7,083 nt of DNA from a bacterium (GTDB lineage Bacteria; Omnitrophota; Gorgyraeia; Gygaellales; UBA12090): positions 1 through 7,083 of the forward strand of contig SCPY01000008.1 in the NCBI GenBank assembly GCA_004299495.1, written 5' to 3'. The number at the start of each line of letters is the position of its first letter. Position 1 is the first letter of the stretch. The notes below the pieces were generated by a model. It did no database searches and was not told where the DNA came from. It saw only the letters and a list, made by a program, of their open reading frames with translations. This document shows positions 6,341-7,083 of this stretch, piece after piece. The position numbers and the translations under genes were made by a program.

Positions 6341-7083
6341 TTATAAATAACTATGCAGGCCTTTTAGCAGATAATTCACCCCGAAAAAGGTAAAGAGCAC
6401 GCAGAGAAATCCGATAATACTGATATAAGCGCACCTTTTACCCTGCCAATTTCTTAACAGGCGCAAATGCAGGTACGCCGCGTAAATAATCCAGGTAATC
6501 AGGGCCCAGGTTTCCTTTGGATCCCAGCTCCAATATCTTCCCCAGGCGGACTTTGCCCAGACCGCTCCCGTGGTTAACCCAAGGGTCAGGAAGGGAAAGG
6601 CGAGGGTAATGAGCCGGCAGCTTAGATTGTCCAGCCTTTCGGGCAGTGAGGAGGGGGGTGATGTTTTTTGAGAAACCAGAAGATAGGCGGCGCTTATGAT
6701 AAAAGAGATGGCAAGCGCGGCATAACCGATAAAATAACTCGTGACATGGATAAGCAGCCAGTTACTCTTTAAAGCAGGCATAAGCGGCTGGATTGATTTA
6801 TCTAAGATAGACGCGTACCCCAGCGTCAAGGCCGACAGGGCGCTTACCGGTATCTCCAGGAATTTTAGCTTATAAATTCTTTGCAGGACCAAGTAAATCA
6901 GCGCTATTGCCCAGACAAAAAAGATTATTGTCTCATATAGGCTTATAATGGGCAGGCGCCCGGAGGCGGTCCAGCGGCTGATTAAATGAATTGTGTGAGA
7001 AGCAAAACCAATTAATATGATTATGTTTGCGGCTTTGCTAACACTTTCTATTCTAAAGACAGCGCGGAAGAAATAAAGTACGC
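6341..7083 (-). CDS. ccsA: CcsA/ResC-type cytochrome c biogenesis protein (heme handling), 5'-truncated by the window edge
   Basis: The frame is open from the right edge to the TAA at 6341 (246 complete codons), and the true start lies outside. The protein is very hydrophobic, with about seven visible membrane segments. It carries the tryptophan-rich WWD signature of the CcmC/CcmF/CcsA heme-handling family: W-G-R-Y-W-S-W-D-P-K-E-T-W (fragment residues 180-192). Other family marks are G-R-L-P-I-I-S-L-Y-E-T near 41-51, histidines at 29, 112 (L-L-I-H-V) and 205 (Y-L-H-L-R), and the C-terminal G-V-N-Y-L-L-K-G-L-H-S-Y. Family knowledge: with CcsB/ResB it moves heme to the outer face and attaches it to CxxCH motifs (System II). 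A TTG at 6892 could be misread as the start, but the conserved G-x-x-P-x-x-x-L-Y-E segment lies upstream of it, so the gene is longer. Some databases call this family CcsB. Its partner may lie beyond the right edge. The kinase follows after one base. Confidence 0.92.
   Translation of the reverse strand, partial: VLYFFRAVFRIESVSKAANIIILIGFASHTIHLISRWTASGRLPIISLYETIIFFVWAIALIYLVLQRIYKLKFLEIPVSALSALTLGYASILDKSIQPLMPALKSNWLLIHVTSYFIGYAALAISFIISAAYLLVSQKTSPPSSLPERLDNLSCRLITLAFPFLTLGLTTGAVWAKSAWGRYWSWDPKETWALITWIIYAAYLHLRLLRNWQGKRCAYISIIGFLCVLFTFFGVNYLLKGLHSYL

Noticed and set aside
6341..6892. A 183-residue version of the CcsA-type protein starting at TTG 6892
   Set aside because: The same frame stays open to the right edge, and the upstream residues carry family-typical motifs (G-R-L-P, L-Y-E-T, membrane histidine), so the protein is longer.

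Overview
The window reads as ordinary bacterial chromosome from a diderm (Gram-negative-type) organism. It encodes an outer-membrane beta-barrel protein with a Sec signal and a C-terminal Phe, a periplasmic c-type heme protein, and a CcsA-type (System II) cytochrome c maturation protein. Base composition is mid-range, with many AGG, ATA and TTA codons. The mix of Cache-domain kinases, an alginate-export-like barrel and System II cytochrome maturation fits poorly sampled anaerobic or microaerobic lineages such as Omnitrophota, Nitrospirota or Desulfobacterota relatives. That placement is only an impression. I see no mobile element, CRISPR array, tRNA or rRNA.

All five genes lie on the minus strand, so the biological order runs from the right edge to the left. 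(1) A 5'-truncated ccsA-type gene (7083-6341) is followed after one base by (2) a large membrane histidine kinase (6339-3670: Cache sensor, HAMP, PAS, HisKA, HATPase, and a C-terminal tail that looks like a degenerate GGDEF domain). After 15 bases comes (3) a single-domain CheY-like response regulator with a GTG start (3654-3274). A 230-base gap follows. It carries an inverted repeat overlapping the regulator's stop codon, a textbook sigma-70 promoter with both hexamers perfect, and a roughly 147-nt leader with a GC-rich hairpin just before the ribosome binding site. This promoter should drive (4) an alginate-export-family outer-membrane barrel (3043-1658) and (5) a periplasmic monoheme DUF3365/Tll0287-like protein (1642-1004), ending at a clear Rho-independent terminator (941-983). 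Beyond it, (6) a second membrane sensor (891 to the left edge, 3'-truncated) starts with its own ribosome binding site.

Two points stand out. The sensor at the left edge and the kinase in the middle are paralogues through their N-terminal membrane anchor and Cache region, including a shared GKKGRTLDF-SDG block, so two related sensors flank the barrel and heme-protein pair. The kinase also carries a GGDEF-like tail in which the catalytic motif is replaced by CSRNF. A plausible reading, which is inference, is a regulated envelope module: the two-component pair senses a periplasmic signal and controls the strong-promoter operon for an outer-membrane channel and a heme protein, while the CcsA homologue supplies heme attachment. 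Nothing in the window proves that link.
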